From the NCBI RefSeq assembly GCF_017916365.1, contig NZ_JAFMSU010000001.1:372001-436000 (forward strand): 64,000 bases of DNA, in the 5' to 3' direction. The DNA comes from Rufibacter roseolus. GTDB taxonomy: Bacteria; Bacteroidota; Bacteroidia; Cytophagales; Hymenobacteraceae. This document shows positions 1-8,787 of this stretch, piece by piece. The position numbers were made by a program, and so were the translations under genes. The stretch's first letter is position 1. Each line of letters opens with the position of its first letter. The notes beneath the pieces were generated by a model that saw only the letters and a program-made list of their open reading frames with translations, was not told where the DNA came from and ran no database searches.

Positions 1-1
1 C

Positions 2-241
2 GCCGATGACAACAAAGAATACGCCTTCCACGGGGATTCCTACGTAGCCATCACCGAGTTCGGGGACAAGGTGAGAGCCCAGGTGCTGCTCAGCTACGGC
101 AACGCCACCCAACCCGGCAGCAAACACCGCGGCGACCAACTGCAACTGCTGTCAGAAAAGAAGCTTCGGCCCGCCTTGCTGGAGAAACAGGAGATCCTAA
201 AAAATATGGAGAAGCGGGAACAGTTGCAGATGAACCAGTGA
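2..241 (+). CDS. Penicillin acylase family protein, C-terminal end only
   Basis: An open frame enters from the left edge and ends at TGA 239-241, giving the last 79 residues of a protein. The fragment contains GDSYVAITEFGD, then LLSYGNATQPGS and HRGDQLQLLSEKKLRP. This resembles the extreme C-terminus of penicillin amidase/acyl-homoserine-lactone acylase (Ntn-hydrolase) proteins, where a conserved SYGxSxQPGSPHxxDQ segment follows the catalytic beta chain. These enzymes hydrolyse amide bonds in the periplasm. The catalytic Ser and the signal peptide lie outside the window, so substrate and completeness cannot be judged. It converges on the LytTR gene, with a strong hairpin between them. Confidence 0.75.
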   Translation, partial: ADDNKEYAFHGDSYVAITEFGDKVRAQVLLSYGNATQPGSKHRGDQLQLLSEKKLRPALLEKQEILKNMEKREQLQMNQ

Positions 242-256
242 CCAAGTCAGTACTTT

Positions 257-322
257 AAACTGCCTGTCTCTGTTTTGGGGCTGTTTTCATGGAAATGGCT
301 TCAAAACAGAGACAGGCAGTTT
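257..322. terminator. Bidirectional hairpin between acylase and LytTR gene
   Basis: A perfect 21-bp stem is formed by 257-277 and 302-322. Its loop is the centre of palindrome-family copy 1. It lies between two convergent genes and overlaps the stop of the minus-strand gene, so it probably ends transcription from both sides. There is no long T-run after the stem. Confidence 0.65.
272..307. repeat. Intergenic palindrome family, copy 1
   Basis: The left half is GTTTTGGGGCTGTTTTC and the right half GGAAATGGCTTCAAAAC, with a 2-base centre. It is nested inside the hairpin 257-322. The family is described in the findings. Confidence 0.6.
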
Positions 323-1172
323 ACAGGGCGTACTCCCGCATCCAAGCGTTGAACTCCGGGGTCCTTCTTCGGCTCACGAAGACTTCCTCTTTGAAGGCGG
401 GTTCCAGGGAAATGAGCAGGCGGCCGGTGCCGTCTGAGGAGAACCGCCGCACGGCGCTCATCTGGGCCAGCACCTGTCGGTTCAGCCGGAAGAAAACATC
501 CGGGGGGAGGGTGTTCTCAAAATGCTCCAGCGTCTCGTCTACCAGGTAATCTTTCCCATGAAAGGTGCGCAGGAAGGTGAGTTCTTTGGCTTTGTAGAAA
601 TAAGCGACCTCGGTGAGGGGCACGGGCACCTGGGATTTACCCTGCTGGGCCATGATGTTGCGGGTGGGCACCTCGGGTTTTGGTTCCGGGATGAGCGGCG
701 CCCGTTCCTGTTTCAGGTTCTGGAGTTTGGTTTCGTACTCTTGCTGCACCCGCAGCAGGGCATACAGCAAGTGAAGCCCCGTAAACATCAGGAAAGCCAC
801 CGGCACATCGGTCACGAACACCACCGTGACACTGAACACATCGGCGCGCTGCGCGGCCATGATGAACTCGTTGTAAACGAAGGAGATGAGCGTAACCAGC
901 AGCAGCGTAACCCCGATGCCCAGAAAGGCTTGCTGCAACAGGCGCTCAAAAGGTGCCGTGAGCCAGGAGTAGCGTTGGTCCAGCCGTTCAATGATCCAAC
1001 GGTTGTACTCCCAGAGCGCCCAGATGGATACCATGCAGACAGCCAGGTCCGCGTAGTAATCGGGGTTGCGCAATAGCTCAATCAGGGGCGCCGGCTCCCC
1101 CACGTGCCTGAACAGCAGCCCCAGGAAGGGCGCTACGGCCAATCTGGTTTTCAGGTCGGGGTAACGTGCCAT
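321..1172 (-). CDS. Membrane-anchored LytTR-domain transcriptional regulator
   Basis: The protein has 283 residues. The N-terminal half carries several hydrophobic segments, around residues 40-55, 85-105 and 115-140, followed by a charged, coiled-coil-like stretch (QQEYETKLQNLKQE). The last ~100 residues are a LytTR DNA-binding domain: VAYFYKAKELTFLRTFHGKD, then LEHFENTLPPDVFFRLNRQ and the RRFSSDGTGRLLISLE segment. LytTR domains bind promoter DNA. Here the domain is fused directly to a membrane module instead of a receiver domain, so the signal is probably sensed in or at the membrane; this is inferred from the architecture. No partner kinase is adjacent. It starts at ATG (1170-1172). Its target genes cannot be told from the sequence. 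Confidence 0.8.
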   Translation of the reverse strand: MARYPDLKTRLAVAPFLGLLFRHVGEPAPLIELLRNPDYYADLAVCMVSIWALWEYNRWIIERLDQRYSWLTAPFERLLQQAFLGIGVTLLLVTLISFVYNEFIMAAQRADVFSVTVVFVTDVPVAFLMFTGLHLLYALLRVQQEYETKLQNLKQERAPLIPEPKPEVPTRNIMAQQGKSQVPVPLTEVAYFYKAKELTFLRTFHGKDYLVDETLEHFENTLPPDVFFRLNRQVLAQMSAVRRFSSDGTGRLLISLEPAFKEEVFVSRRRTPEFNAWMREYAL

Positions 1173-1300
1173 GCTTGCGGAGATAGGGTGGATTGCCCTT
1201 TAAAGATAATCATCTGCCGGAGAGGACACCAACCCAAGCGGCTCTCTTTTTCACCCAAAAGTTTAAACACGTTTTGGGCCCGAATTCCCCAAAGAAGTAC

Positions 1301-1333
1301 AAAAGCCGATACTCCAAGGGAATATCGGCTTTT
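1301..1333. terminator. Hairpin terminator after the prolyl oligopeptidase gene
   Basis: AAAAGCCGATA at 1301-1311 pairs with TATCGGCTTTT at 1323-1333, with an 11-base loop. It sits just beyond the 3' end of the minus-strand peptidase gene. The A-run and T-run flanks would let it act on either strand. Confidence 0.75.
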
Positions 1334-1355
1334 AGCTATATTACAGACTGGGCTT

Positions 1356-3548
1356 CTATTGCGCCGCGTAAGGATTCACACCCATGTTGTAGTACACAAA
1401 CGACCACACATCAGCGGCCTCGGCGATCTGGGCGGTGGTGGATTTCCCGGCACCGTGCCCGGCTTTCACGTCTACCCTGATGAGGTACGGATTGGTCCCG
1501 GCACCTTTCTCCTGCAGCGTAGCAATGTACTTGAACGAGTGCGCCGGCACCACACGGTCATCGTGGTCGGCGGTGGTGACCAGGGTGGCCGGATAGTTTA
1601 CGCCTTCCTTGATGTTATGGATGGGCGAGAACTTCATCAGATTCTGGAACTGCGCGGGATCATCTGAGGAACCGTACTCCGGCACCCAGGCCCACCCGAT
1701 GGTGAATTTATGGAAGCGCAGCATGTCCATCACGCCCACGGCCGGCAAGGCCACCTTGAACAGATCGGGGCGCTGGTTTACCACGGCGCCAATGAGCAGA
1801 CCGCCGTTGGAACCGCCGGCAATGGCCAGCTTTTGTGAGGACGTGTATTTCTGCTTGATCAGGTACTCGGCGGCCCCTATGAAATCATCGAAGACGTTCT
1901 GCTTGTTGGGCGTCATGCCCGCTTTGTGCCAGGCCTCGCCGTACTCGCCGCCACCCCTGATGTTGGCCACCGCAAACACGCCGCCGTTCTCCAGCCACAC
2001 CATGCGGGCAATGCTGAAACCCGGGGTCATAGACGCATTGAAACCGCCGTAGGCGTACAGGTAGGTGGGGTTGTTGCCGTCCAGTACCAGACCCTTCTTG
2101 TGGGTGATGAACATGGGCACCTTGGTACCGTCCTTGCTGGTATAGAACACCTGCTTGGTCTCGTAGCCTTCCATATTCACGTCTACCTCAGACTTCCGGA
2201 ACAAGGTGGATTTGTTCGTGGCCACATCGTACTGGTAAATGGTGGTGGGGTAGGTGTAGGAGGTGAAGGAGTAGAAAACGGTTTTGTCTTCCTTTTTCCC
2301 CGTGAAACCATCGGCGGTGCCCAGGGTGGGCAGGGTCACATCATGCAGCCATTTGCCACTGGTGTCATGCACGCGCACCAGCGTGGCGGCATCCTTCATG
2401 TAGTTGAGAATTAAACGGCCGCCTACCAGTGAGGCGTAGTTCAGCACGTTCTCGGTCTCGTGCACTAGGGTTTTCCAATTAGTGGCCTGCGGCTTTTTGA
2501 GGTCTATTTCAATGAGCTTGTATTTGGGCGCGTTCTGGTTTGTGAGCACAATAAGCTTGTCGCCGATGTTCTCCACCACGCCAAACTCCTTGTCAAAGGT
2601 CTGGACCAGCGGCACAATGGGGCTGTTGGCTTTGGAGAGGTCCTTTACGTACAAAGAGTTGTTGCTGGTACCTTCTGAGGCGGTGAGCACGAGGTATTTC
2701 TCGTCCTCGGTGGTGCTGGCAAACAACAGGCGCAGCGGGTGCGCTTTGGCTTCCCAAATGAGTTGGTCCTGGCTCTGCGGCGTGCCTACCTTGTGGTAGT
2801 AGACTTTGTGGTACTCGTTCTTGTTGGCCATTTTGGAGCCTTCGGTGGGCTCTGCGTAGCGGCTATAGAAGAAACCGTCTTTGTGCCAGCTGGTACCCGA
2901 GAACTTGATCCAGTGCAGTTCATCAGACAGCTTTTTGCCCGTGGCCACGTCCAGCACGTAGGCATCGCGCCAATCAGAGCCGCCGGTAGAGGTGGTGTAC
3001 ACCGCGTACTTCCCATCTTTACTGAAATCAAGGCTACCCAGGGAGGTGGTGCCGTCCTCAGACAGTTTGTTAGGATCCAGGAACAATTCAGGGGTGCCGT
3101 TCAGGCCTTTCTGGCGGTAAAGCACACTCTGGTTCTGCAGTCCGTCGTTTTTATAGAAGTAATAGTAATCACCTTCGCGGAAAGGTGTCCCGTACTTGGG
3201 GTAGTTCCAAAGCTGCGTAAGCCGTTTCTGGATCTGCTCCCGGAACGGGATTTTGGAAAGGTAGTCAAAGGTGACGGCGTTCTGCTCTTTTACCCAGGCG
3301 GCCACATTCTGGGCTGTATCGGCTTCCAGCCAGTGGTACGGGTCTTGCACCTGGGTGCCGTGGTAGGTGTCTGTATGGTTTATCTTCTCGGTTTTGGGGT
3401 ACATAAGGTTAGTAGGTTTGGCTGCCGCGGTGGGCGCAGGTGCTTCGGCGCTCGCCTCAGCGGAGGGTGAAGCAGTGGGCGTGCTGGTTTTGCAGCCAGT
3501 CATCGCCGCCAGGGCAGCAACCCAGATAAACGTAAAGGACTTGTTCAT
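1356..3548 (-). CDS. Prolyl oligopeptidase family serine peptidase (S9A), lipoprotein
   Basis: The product has 730 residues counted from ATG 3546-3548. A GTG 21 bases upstream is possible, but the ATG places a lipoprotein signal directly at the N-terminus: MNKSFTFIW, then LAAMTGCK with the lipobox Cys near residue 20. An Ala/Pro/Ser-rich linker follows, then the S9A beta-propeller (about 50-440) and the alpha/beta-hydrolase domain. The catalytic triad is visible as Ser580 in GGSNGG, Asp663 in DHDDRVVP and His698 in AGHGAG. The family cleaves short peptides after proline. The signal suggests an envelope-anchored enzyme that processes peptides outside the cytoplasm. It forms a single-gene unit with its own terminator. 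The length is normal for the family. Confidence 0.93.
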   Translation of the reverse strand: MNKSFTFIWVAALAAMTGCKTSTPTASPSAEASAEAPAPTAAAKPTNLMYPKTEKINHTDTYHGTQVQDPYHWLEADTAQNVAAWVKEQNAVTFDYLSKIPFREQIQKRLTQLWNYPKYGTPFREGDYYYFYKNDGLQNQSVLYRQKGLNGTPELFLDPNKLSEDGTTSLGSLDFSKDGKYAVYTTSTGGSDWRDAYVLDVATGKKLSDELHWIKFSGTSWHKDGFFYSRYAEPTEGSKMANKNEYHKVYYHKVGTPQSQDQLIWEAKAHPLRLLFASTTEDEKYLVLTASEGTSNNSLYVKDLSKANSPIVPLVQTFDKEFGVVENIGDKLIVLTNQNAPKYKLIEIDLKKPQATNWKTLVHETENVLNYASLVGGRLILNYMKDAATLVRVHDTSGKWLHDVTLPTLGTADGFTGKKEDKTVFYSFTSYTYPTTIYQYDVATNKSTLFRKSEVDVNMEGYETKQVFYTSKDGTKVPMFITHKKGLVLDGNNPTYLYAYGGFNASMTPGFSIARMVWLENGGVFAVANIRGGGEYGEAWHKAGMTPNKQNVFDDFIGAAEYLIKQKYTSSQKLAIAGGSNGGLLIGAVVNQRPDLFKVALPAVGVMDMLRFHKFTIGWAWVPEYGSSDDPAQFQNLMKFSPIHNIKEGVNYPATLVTTADHDDRVVPAHSFKYIATLQEKGAGTNPYLIRVDVKAGHGAGKSTTAQIAEAADVWSFVYYNMGVNPYAAQ

Positions 3549-3569
3549 GTTTATGTGCGTTAGTTTCAC

Positions 3570-3915
3570 CAGTTAAAAATCAAAAAAGCGCGGGTTTATG
3601 GACAGCACTTTAAAGAAAACTTACCGGGCCATCCCAAATCTACAAAATGGAAGCCTCTTCAGGGTTATGTTTCGGGCTATAATCCGGAAAACGCTGAGAG
3701 CGTTTGAGCCTGAGAAGCCATACCCATGGGCTTGTAGCCAGCTATACTATATTAGAGAAAACATTCTTATATTCCCAATAAAGAATATTGGCGCGGCGCT
3801 GCACAGAACCAGAGACAAGCTGGCCCGGAGAGCAGCGGCGGGTTTGTCATTTACCTGCACAAACCTTTATCTTCAGGACTTTTGAGCGTTCAGACCCACA
3901 CACCTTACCACAGCC
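3570..3915. other. Intergenic region upstream of YCII gene, no gene seen
   Basis: These 346 bases separate two divergent genes. A 95-codon frame at 3598-3885 has no recognisable protein features. A possible Bacteroidetes-type promoter for the rightward gene is TTTG at 3843-3846 and TATCTTCA at 3868-3875, spaced 21 bases; the match to TAnnTTTG is only partial. AT-rich DNA near 3750-3790 may hold the leftward promoter. Nothing else was identified. Confidence 0.4.
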
Positions 3916-4413
3916 ATGCAATTAAAGCACATTCTTCTTTTGGCCGGACTCTTCTGGGGAGCTGCCTCTGCCCAGGCCCAAAACAAACCCGTTGCCAAAG
4001 AACCCGCCAAACATGCCGCGAAAGCCCCGGCCAGACAAGGAGCTAAAGAGGCCGCCAAACCTGCCGCCCAGGAACAGATGAAACCCGTGATCAAGGAGCC
4101 AGCCGAGGGCGAGATGAAGCTCTACTACATGGCTTTGCTGAGGAAAGGCCCCAACCGAACCCAAGATTCCTTGACTTCTATGAGGATACAGGACGCGCAC
4201 ATGGCGCACATCAACAAGCTGGCCGCCGAGGGCAAACTCACCCTGGCCGGCCCGTTCATGGATGACGGTGACCTGCGGGGTATTTTCATTTTCAACGTTC
4301 AGACCATGGAAGAAGCCAAAGCCCTCACCGAGGCTGACCCAGCCGTGAAAGCCGGTCGCCTGATCATGGAACTGCACCCGTGGTTTGCCCAAAAAGGAGC
4401 CAAACTCAAGTAG
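3916..4413 (+). CDS. Secreted YCII-domain protein with Ala/Lys/Pro linker
   Basis: The protein has 165 residues. Residues 1-22 form a Sec signal peptide ending in ASAQAQ. A low-complexity linker rich in Ala, Lys and Pro follows (about 23-65), then a YCII/ferredoxin-like domain from GEMKLYYMALLRKGP to the C-terminus, with AHMAHINKLAAEGKL and GPFMDDGDLRGIFIF. YCII domains are small dimeric alpha/beta folds, mostly of unknown biochemical role; some are dehydrochlorinase- or muconolactone-isomerase-like. Export of this domain to the periplasm is common in this phylum, but its substrate is unknown. The gene is monocistronic, with a terminator at 4539-4567. Confidence 0.8.
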   Translation: MQLKHILLLAGLFWGAASAQAQNKPVAKEPAKHAAKAPARQGAKEAAKPAAQEQMKPVIKEPAEGEMKLYYMALLRKGPNRTQDSLTSMRIQDAHMAHINKLAAEGKLTLAGPFMDDGDLRGIFIFNVQTMEEAKALTEADPAVKAGRLIMELHPWFAQKGAKLK

Positions 4414-4420
4414 AGAGTAG

Positions 4421-4455
4421 CTTTTTGACCCTTTTCAGAAAAAAAGCCCTGAAAC
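4421..4455. repeat. Intergenic palindrome family, copy 2
   Basis: The left half is CTTTTTGACCCTTTTC and the right half AAAAAAAGCCCTGAAAC, with centre AG. It begins 8 bases after the stop codon of the YCII gene. Confidence 0.55.
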
Positions 4456-4538
4456 AGAAAATAAATTTTTACAGCCGCACAATATGGACCAACCTACTTC
4501 CGTTTTAAGGGGGAAATAGTTGTTGTGTAACGTACCAG

Positions 4539-4567
4539 AAGGATCCGACTGACTTAGCCGGATCCTT
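4539..4567 (+). terminator. Hairpin terminator after the YCII gene
   Basis: AAGGATCCG (4539-4547) pairs perfectly with CGGATCCTT (4559-4567) and is followed by TTG. It is 126 bases past the stop codon, beyond palindrome copy 2. Confidence 0.65.
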
Positions 4568-4717
4568 TTGCGTTTTCAAGCCCCACCTTTTCACCCTTAC
4601 CGGCGGCAGAAATCAGCGTGCCGTTGCCCCTTCCTTCTGATGGTATTTACCCATTATGTTAAGTGAGAAAGCCCTTTCTTACCTCTACACTTCCCTGGCA
4701 AAGCAGTTCCCGTTTTG

Positions 4718-4752
4718 TTTACAGCCCGATTTTCTGAAAAGAGGCCAAAATC
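4718..4752. repeat. Intergenic palindrome family, copy 3
   Basis: The left half is TTTACAGCCCGATTTTC and the right half AAAAGAGGCCAAAATC. The outer arms pair only partly. This is the second copy in the same gap. Confidence 0.45.
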
Positions 4753-5011
4753 ACCAGACATCTTCCCCTGAGCCACAATAACTTACCTGCATTTCCCGTT
4801 TTCAACCCGAAGTAGTTTCTGTTTAGCTTTGAGGCATTTATCTGTACTGGGTAAGTGCCTCATTTTTTTACCGGCAGAAGCAATCGCACCCAACCGTGGC
4901 GGCCCTTTTATCCGTAGTGATATTGCATTGATGTCTCCAGACCAGTATCTTTCACAACCGGCGTTACCCTGCACTATCTTCCAACCAGCAGTCTCTATCC
5001 AAAGTCATCAT

Positions 5012-7162
5012 ATGAAGCATCGCTTTACCCGTCTTTTCTCTTGCTTACCTAAGAACCTTCTCTCTGTCATTCTGCTTGCTTTCGGCCTGCTGGGTACTTC
5101 TGCCGTGCAAGCCCAGGACGCGTGTCTGCTTATTCCGCTGTCACTGGAAGAGCGCACCCAGGCCGCCCAGGTGGTGGTGGAAGGAAAAGTGATAGGCCAG
5201 CGCTCTTTCTGGAATGAAGGGCACAAGAACATCTACACCGCCAACCAGGTGGAGATCTACAAAGTGTTCAAAGGCACTCCGGCGTCTACTACCGTGGAGA
5301 TTATCACCGAGGGTGGCCGCGTAGGCCTGGACCTGCACACGTACTCTGCCACCCTGCAGCTGAAAACAAACCAGCAGGGCGTTTTCTTTCTGCAGCCGGG
5401 AAAAGCCCAGAGCCGCTACACGGTTTTCGGGAGTATGCAGGGCTTTATCAGGTATCAGTTAGCAGAAGGCACGGCCAAGGACCCGTTTGCCCAATACGGC
5501 TCTATCCCGCTGGAACTGTACGGTTCGCTTTCGCGCCTCTCCGGCACTCCCATGCGCTCCGTAAAAGCCAACCCAGAACTGGAACTGGCCCTGAAACCAA
5601 AAGCCAGTACCCAGAACCAGCGCCGGGCTATTCCGCTTATCGCCAGTTTCAGCCCTTTGACCCTGCGGGCAGGCACCGGCGATGTGCTCACCATCAACGG
5701 CACCAACTTTGGGGCAACGAGAGGTAACGGCTATGTAGAGTTCCGCAACGCCGATGACGGCGGCAAGACCTTTATCCAGCCGCTGCCCACTGATTACGTG
5801 AGCTGGACCAACACCCAGATAAAAGTGAAAGTACCCTCGTACGGCATTGACGGCGGCACCGCCGGCACCGGCGATTTCAGGGTGGTGAACAGTGATCCCA
5901 ACACGGCTACCTCGGCCGCCCCTATCACCGTGATCTTCGCGTACTCCAACGTAAGCTACGAAGACGATGAACGCAACATCCCAGAGCAGAGCTACCAACC
6001 CCGCCTCATTGACCAAAACAACCTGGGTGGGTACACGTTCCGGTTCTCGGCCAACTTTGAGACCAATACCCCGGCGCTGTATGCCTTCAAGCGGTCCATG
6101 AACGAGTGGTCCTGCAACACTTTCGTGAACTGGATTACCGCCTCCAATGAGCCCGTGGCCAGCACCGCCGATGACAACATCAACTCGGTACGGTTCGCCA
6201 GCTCCGGCGAGTTGCCCGCCAACGTGCTGGGCAGAACCATTAGCCGGTACAAAGGCTGTATCTCGGGCACTACGGTGAATTTCTGGGTAGAGGAGATAGA
6301 CATGGAGTACTCTCCGCGAAGCGACTGGCAATACGGCCCTGATGCCTCCGGCAACGCTCAATTCGATTTCCCGTCGGTGCTGGTGCATGAGTTAGGGCAC
6401 GGGCATCAGCTAAGCCATCTTATTTTGCCCAGAGCCATCATGCACTACGCGGTGGCCCGGGGCCCGTCTTCCAGAACCCTCAACCAGATAAGTGATATAG
6501 ACGGTGGTAGGTTTGTAATGGCCCGCAGCACTACTTCCTTCCCCTGCAATGTGGACCCTATGGTTCCCAAGCCAGCTAACGCCTGCGCCATTCCAGTGGA
6601 GCTGATTGACCTCACAGGAGAACTCACCACGGAGGGCACGGTGCTGTTGCAATGGACCACCCAGCAGGAAAACGGCATCACGGCCTTCGCCATAGAAAGA
6701 AGCCCCGATGGGGAAAACTATACCACCATTGGCACCGTGAACGCCAGCGGCAGCTCCACTACCCCCCGGTCTTATGAGTTCGTAGACGCCAAGCCTTTCT
6801 CCCAACTCAACTATTATCGCCTGCGCCTGGTGAGGACGAACAATACCACTGAGTATTCTGATGTGGTGCAGGTGGCCGGCCCGGGCTTTGTGCGGCAACT
6901 GGCCCCTAACCCCGGCGGAAACCAGACCTCGCTATTCTTTAATGTCGCCCAAGACGAAAGGGTGCGACTGTCTATCTATGACGTAACTGGCCGGCTTTAC
7001 CGCAGCTTTGAGGTCACGGTAACCCCAGAAGCCAACCGCTATGACCTCACACTGTTCCCCGGAAACGATGACGACGAGGTACCTATCGTGCGCGGGCTGC
7101 TGCTCATCAGGTGGTCCACATCGCGCGAGAGCGGCACCTTAAGGTATTTGAAGCTAGACTAG
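5012..7162 (+). CDS. Secreted zinc metalloprotease with IPT/TIG domain and T9SS C-terminus
   Basis: The product has 716 residues from ATG 5012; the frame opens earlier, but only this start gives a signal peptide (hydrophobic residues 15-32, cut near AVQAQD). An IPT/TIG immunoglobulin-like domain starts near residue 208 (IASFSPLTLRAGTGDVLTIN). The metzincin-like site is HELGHGHQLSH, with His459, Glu460, His463 and His469, and a Met-turn IMHY with Met477. The third-ligand context reads Q-L-S instead of the usual G-x-x before the last His. The last ~110 residues (APNPGG, then LSIYDVTGRLYRSFEV) form a T9SS type A sorting domain, which in this phylum directs export through the outer membrane and attachment or release at the surface. 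It is probably a surface or secreted protease; the substrate is unknown. Confidence 0.85.
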   Translation: MKHRFTRLFSCLPKNLLSVILLAFGLLGTSAVQAQDACLLIPLSLEERTQAAQVVVEGKVIGQRSFWNEGHKNIYTANQVEIYKVFKGTPASTTVEIITEGGRVGLDLHTYSATLQLKTNQQGVFFLQPGKAQSRYTVFGSMQGFIRYQLAEGTAKDPFAQYGSIPLELYGSLSRLSGTPMRSVKANPELELALKPKASTQNQRRAIPLIASFSPLTLRAGTGDVLTINGTNFGATRGNGYVEFRNADDGGKTFIQPLPTDYVSWTNTQIKVKVPSYGIDGGTAGTGDFRVVNSDPNTATSAAPITVIFAYSNVSYEDDERNIPEQSYQPRLIDQNNLGGYTFRFSANFETNTPALYAFKRSMNEWSCNTFVNWITASNEPVASTADDNINSVRFASSGELPANVLGRTISRYKGCISGTTVNFWVEEIDMEYSPRSDWQYGPDASGNAQFDFPSVLVHELGHGHQLSHLILPRAIMHYAVARGPSSRTLNQISDIDGGRFVMARSTTSFPCNVDPMVPKPANACAIPVELIDLTGELTTEGTVLLQWTTQQENGITAFAIERSPDGENYTTIGTVNASGSSTTPRSYEFVDAKPFSQLNYYRLRLVRTNNTTEYSDVVQVAGPGFVRQLAPNPGGNQTSLFFNVAQDERVRLSIYDVTGRLYRSFEVTVTPEANRYDLTLFPGNDDDEVPIVRGLLLIRWSTSRESGTLRYLKLD

Positions 7163-7191
7163 CCACTTATTCGGCTAAGTTTCTTTAAAAG

Positions 7192-7233
7192 CAGGTGGGG
7201 TACGGAAACATTTGGCTTTCCGTACCCCACCTG
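7192..7233 (+). terminator. Strong hairpin terminator after the metalloprotease
   Basis: A perfect 17-bp stem is formed by 7192-7208 and 7217-7233 with an 8-base loop, followed by TTTTAGG. Its right edge touches palindrome copy 4. Confidence 0.8.
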
Positions 7234-7268
7234 TTTTAGGGCCGTTTTGAGGAAAACCACTCTGAAAC
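7233..7268. repeat. Intergenic palindrome family, copy 4
   Basis: The left half is GTTTTAGGGCCGTTTTG and the right half GGAAAACCACTCTGAAAC. It directly abuts the terminator stem, so the T-run of the terminator is the start of this element. Confidence 0.55.
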
Positions 7269-7295
7269 AGAGTTGCCACTTGGGGCAGTTTTGGC

Positions 7296-7326
7296 TTGCA
7301 TTGCACGTTGGGGAGGCGTAGTTTCG
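7296..7326 (+). promoter_or_regulatory. Candidate Bacteroidetes-type promoter for dgt
   Basis: TAGTTTCG at 7319-7326 matches the -7 consensus TAnnTTTG at all but one defined position. A TTG lies at 7296-7298, 20 bases upstream. The start codon is 18 bases downstream. This is pattern matching only. Confidence 0.3.
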
Positions 7327-7343
7327 GGGCTTAGAGTTTTGCC

Positions 7344-8711
7344 ATGCCACAGATGAATTGGGAGCGCCTGATCTCCAAGAAACGCTTTGACCTCCAGACC
7401 AAAGAACACGCCACCGATGAGTCGGTGCGCGGGGAATTCCAGCGCGATTATGACCGTTTGGTGTTCTCCACGCCGTTCCGGCGGCTGCAGAACAAAACGC
7501 AGGTCATGCCCATGCCTGAGAGTGATTTCGTGCACAACCGGCTTACCCACAGTCTGGAGACATCATGCGTGGGCCGGTCTCTGGGCCGCATGGTGGGCAA
7601 GGTACTGCTGGAGCGCCACCCGGCCATTCTGGAGACGCACCCCGGCATGCTGGAATCTGATTTCGGGGACATGGTGGCGGCCGCCTGCCTCACCCATGAC
7701 ATCGGGAATCCTCCTTTCGGGCATTCCGGCGAAGACGCCATCTCCGCTTTCTTCCGGAGTTCTGAGGCCGCTGGCTATCTGAAAGACTTGACTGCGGCCC
7801 AGATTTCTGACTTGCAGAATTTTGAAGGGAACGCCGCCGGCTTTCGAATCATCACGCACACCTACCCGGGCCAGAGCACCGGCACCTGCGGCATGCGCCT
7901 CACCTATAGCACCCTGGCCACTTTCACCAAATACCCGCGCCCTTCAGACGCCCTGGTGAAAGGCACCAAAAAAGCCAGCGAGAAAAAGTACGGTTTCTTC
8001 CAGGCCGAGCAGGCGCATTTCAGAAAGATTGCCGAGAAACTGGGCATGCTGCCGGCCGGCGAACACGCGTTCCACCGGCACCCCTTGGCGTTTCTGGTAG
8101 AAGCCGCCGATGACATCTGTTACCGCATCATTGACTTTGAGGACGGTTGCCGACTGGGTTTGATCCCTTTTGAGCAGGCCGCAGAACTGCTGCACCCGCT
8201 CCTGAACGAGCGCCCGGGCAAAACCCACAGCACCACCTTCCATGACTGGCGCGAGCAGCTGGGCGTCTGGCGGGCGGTGATCATCAACAACCTGATCTAT
8301 GAATGCGCCGGCATTTTCCTGGAGAACGAAGAAGCCATCCTGAACGGCACCTTTGACCAGTCTTTGATCAACCTGGTGCAGCAGAAAGCAGCGCTGGACG
8401 AGATCAAGAAAATCTCCATAGACCGCATCTACCGCCACCGCCCGGTGCTGGAGATTGAGGCGGCCGGGTTCGAGGTGCTGGGCGGATTGCTGGAAGCTTT
8501 CCTGAAAGCCGTTTTCGAGCCGTTTTCCGGAAAACACCGCAAATACCTGGATTTGGTGCCCGACCAGTTCCTTGGCCCACAACGCCAGCTCTCCCAGGAC
8601 AACTACGAGAAGATTCTCAACATCACCGACTTCATCTCAGGCCTCACCGACAGCAGCGCCATCAGCCTGTTCCGGAAGATCAAAGGGATTGACTTGCCCA
8701 GAATGTATTAG
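7344..8711 (+). CDS. dgt: Deoxyguanosinetriphosphate triphosphohydrolase (dGTPase)
   Basis: The enzyme has 455 residues and hydrolyses dGTP (or other dNTPs in some members) to the deoxynucleoside and triphosphate, adjusting nucleotide pools in the cytoplasm. The N-terminus MNWERLISKKRF, then DYDRLVFSTPFRRLQNKTQV, is typical of the bacterial enzymes. The HD-domain metal site is visible: His69 in RLTHSLET, His118-Asp119 in THDIGNPPFGHSGE, and a later Asp in EAADDICYRIID. The length fits the short bacterial dGTPase class. Start: ATG 7344, 18 bases after a possible promoter. The gene is monocistronic. Around 8511-8545 the coding DNA happens to resemble the intergenic palindrome, but the residues look normal for the family. 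Confidence 0.93.
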   Translation: MPQMNWERLISKKRFDLQTKEHATDESVRGEFQRDYDRLVFSTPFRRLQNKTQVMPMPESDFVHNRLTHSLETSCVGRSLGRMVGKVLLERHPAILETHPGMLESDFGDMVAAACLTHDIGNPPFGHSGEDAISAFFRSSEAAGYLKDLTAAQISDLQNFEGNAAGFRIITHTYPGQSTGTCGMRLTYSTLATFTKYPRPSDALVKGTKKASEKKYGFFQAEQAHFRKIAEKLGMLPAGEHAFHRHPLAFLVEAADDICYRIIDFEDGCRLGLIPFEQAAELLHPLLNERPGKTHSTTFHDWREQLGVWRAVIINNLIYECAGIFLENEEAILNGTFDQSLINLVQQKAALDEIKKISIDRIYRHRPVLEIEAAGFEVLGGLLEAFLKAVFEPFSGKHRKYLDLVPDQFLGPQRQLSQDNYEKILNITDFISGLTDSSAISLFRKIKGIDLPRMY

Positions 8712-8787
8712 GGAATTGTTGATTGCTGATTGTTGATTGCTAACTATTCTTTGCTCACTGTTCTTTGCAGGACACTCACCCCCACAT

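Larger units (their letters stand above)
4414..5011. other. Intergenic region before the T9SS metalloprotease
   Basis: These 598 bases hold palindrome copies 2 and 3 and the terminator at 4539-4567. A frame open from 4829 runs into the downstream gene, but its 61 extra residues have no signal-peptide character, so it is treated as leader DNA. No RNA gene was recognised. Confidence 0.5.

Noticed and set aside
3598-3885. 95-codon plus-strand frame in the gap before the YCII gene
   Set aside because: Mixed composition, no ribosome binding site, no recognisable feature, and it covers the region where two divergent promoters are needed.
5459-6388. 309-codon minus-strand frame inside the metalloprotease gene
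   Set aside because: It lies within a well-supported gene on the other strand and has the His/Gly/Val-rich composition of a shadow frame.
8511-8545. Palindrome-family copy inside dgt
   Set aside because: TTTTCCGGAAAA and partial arms are present, but the encoded residues look normal for the family, so chance is the simpler reading.
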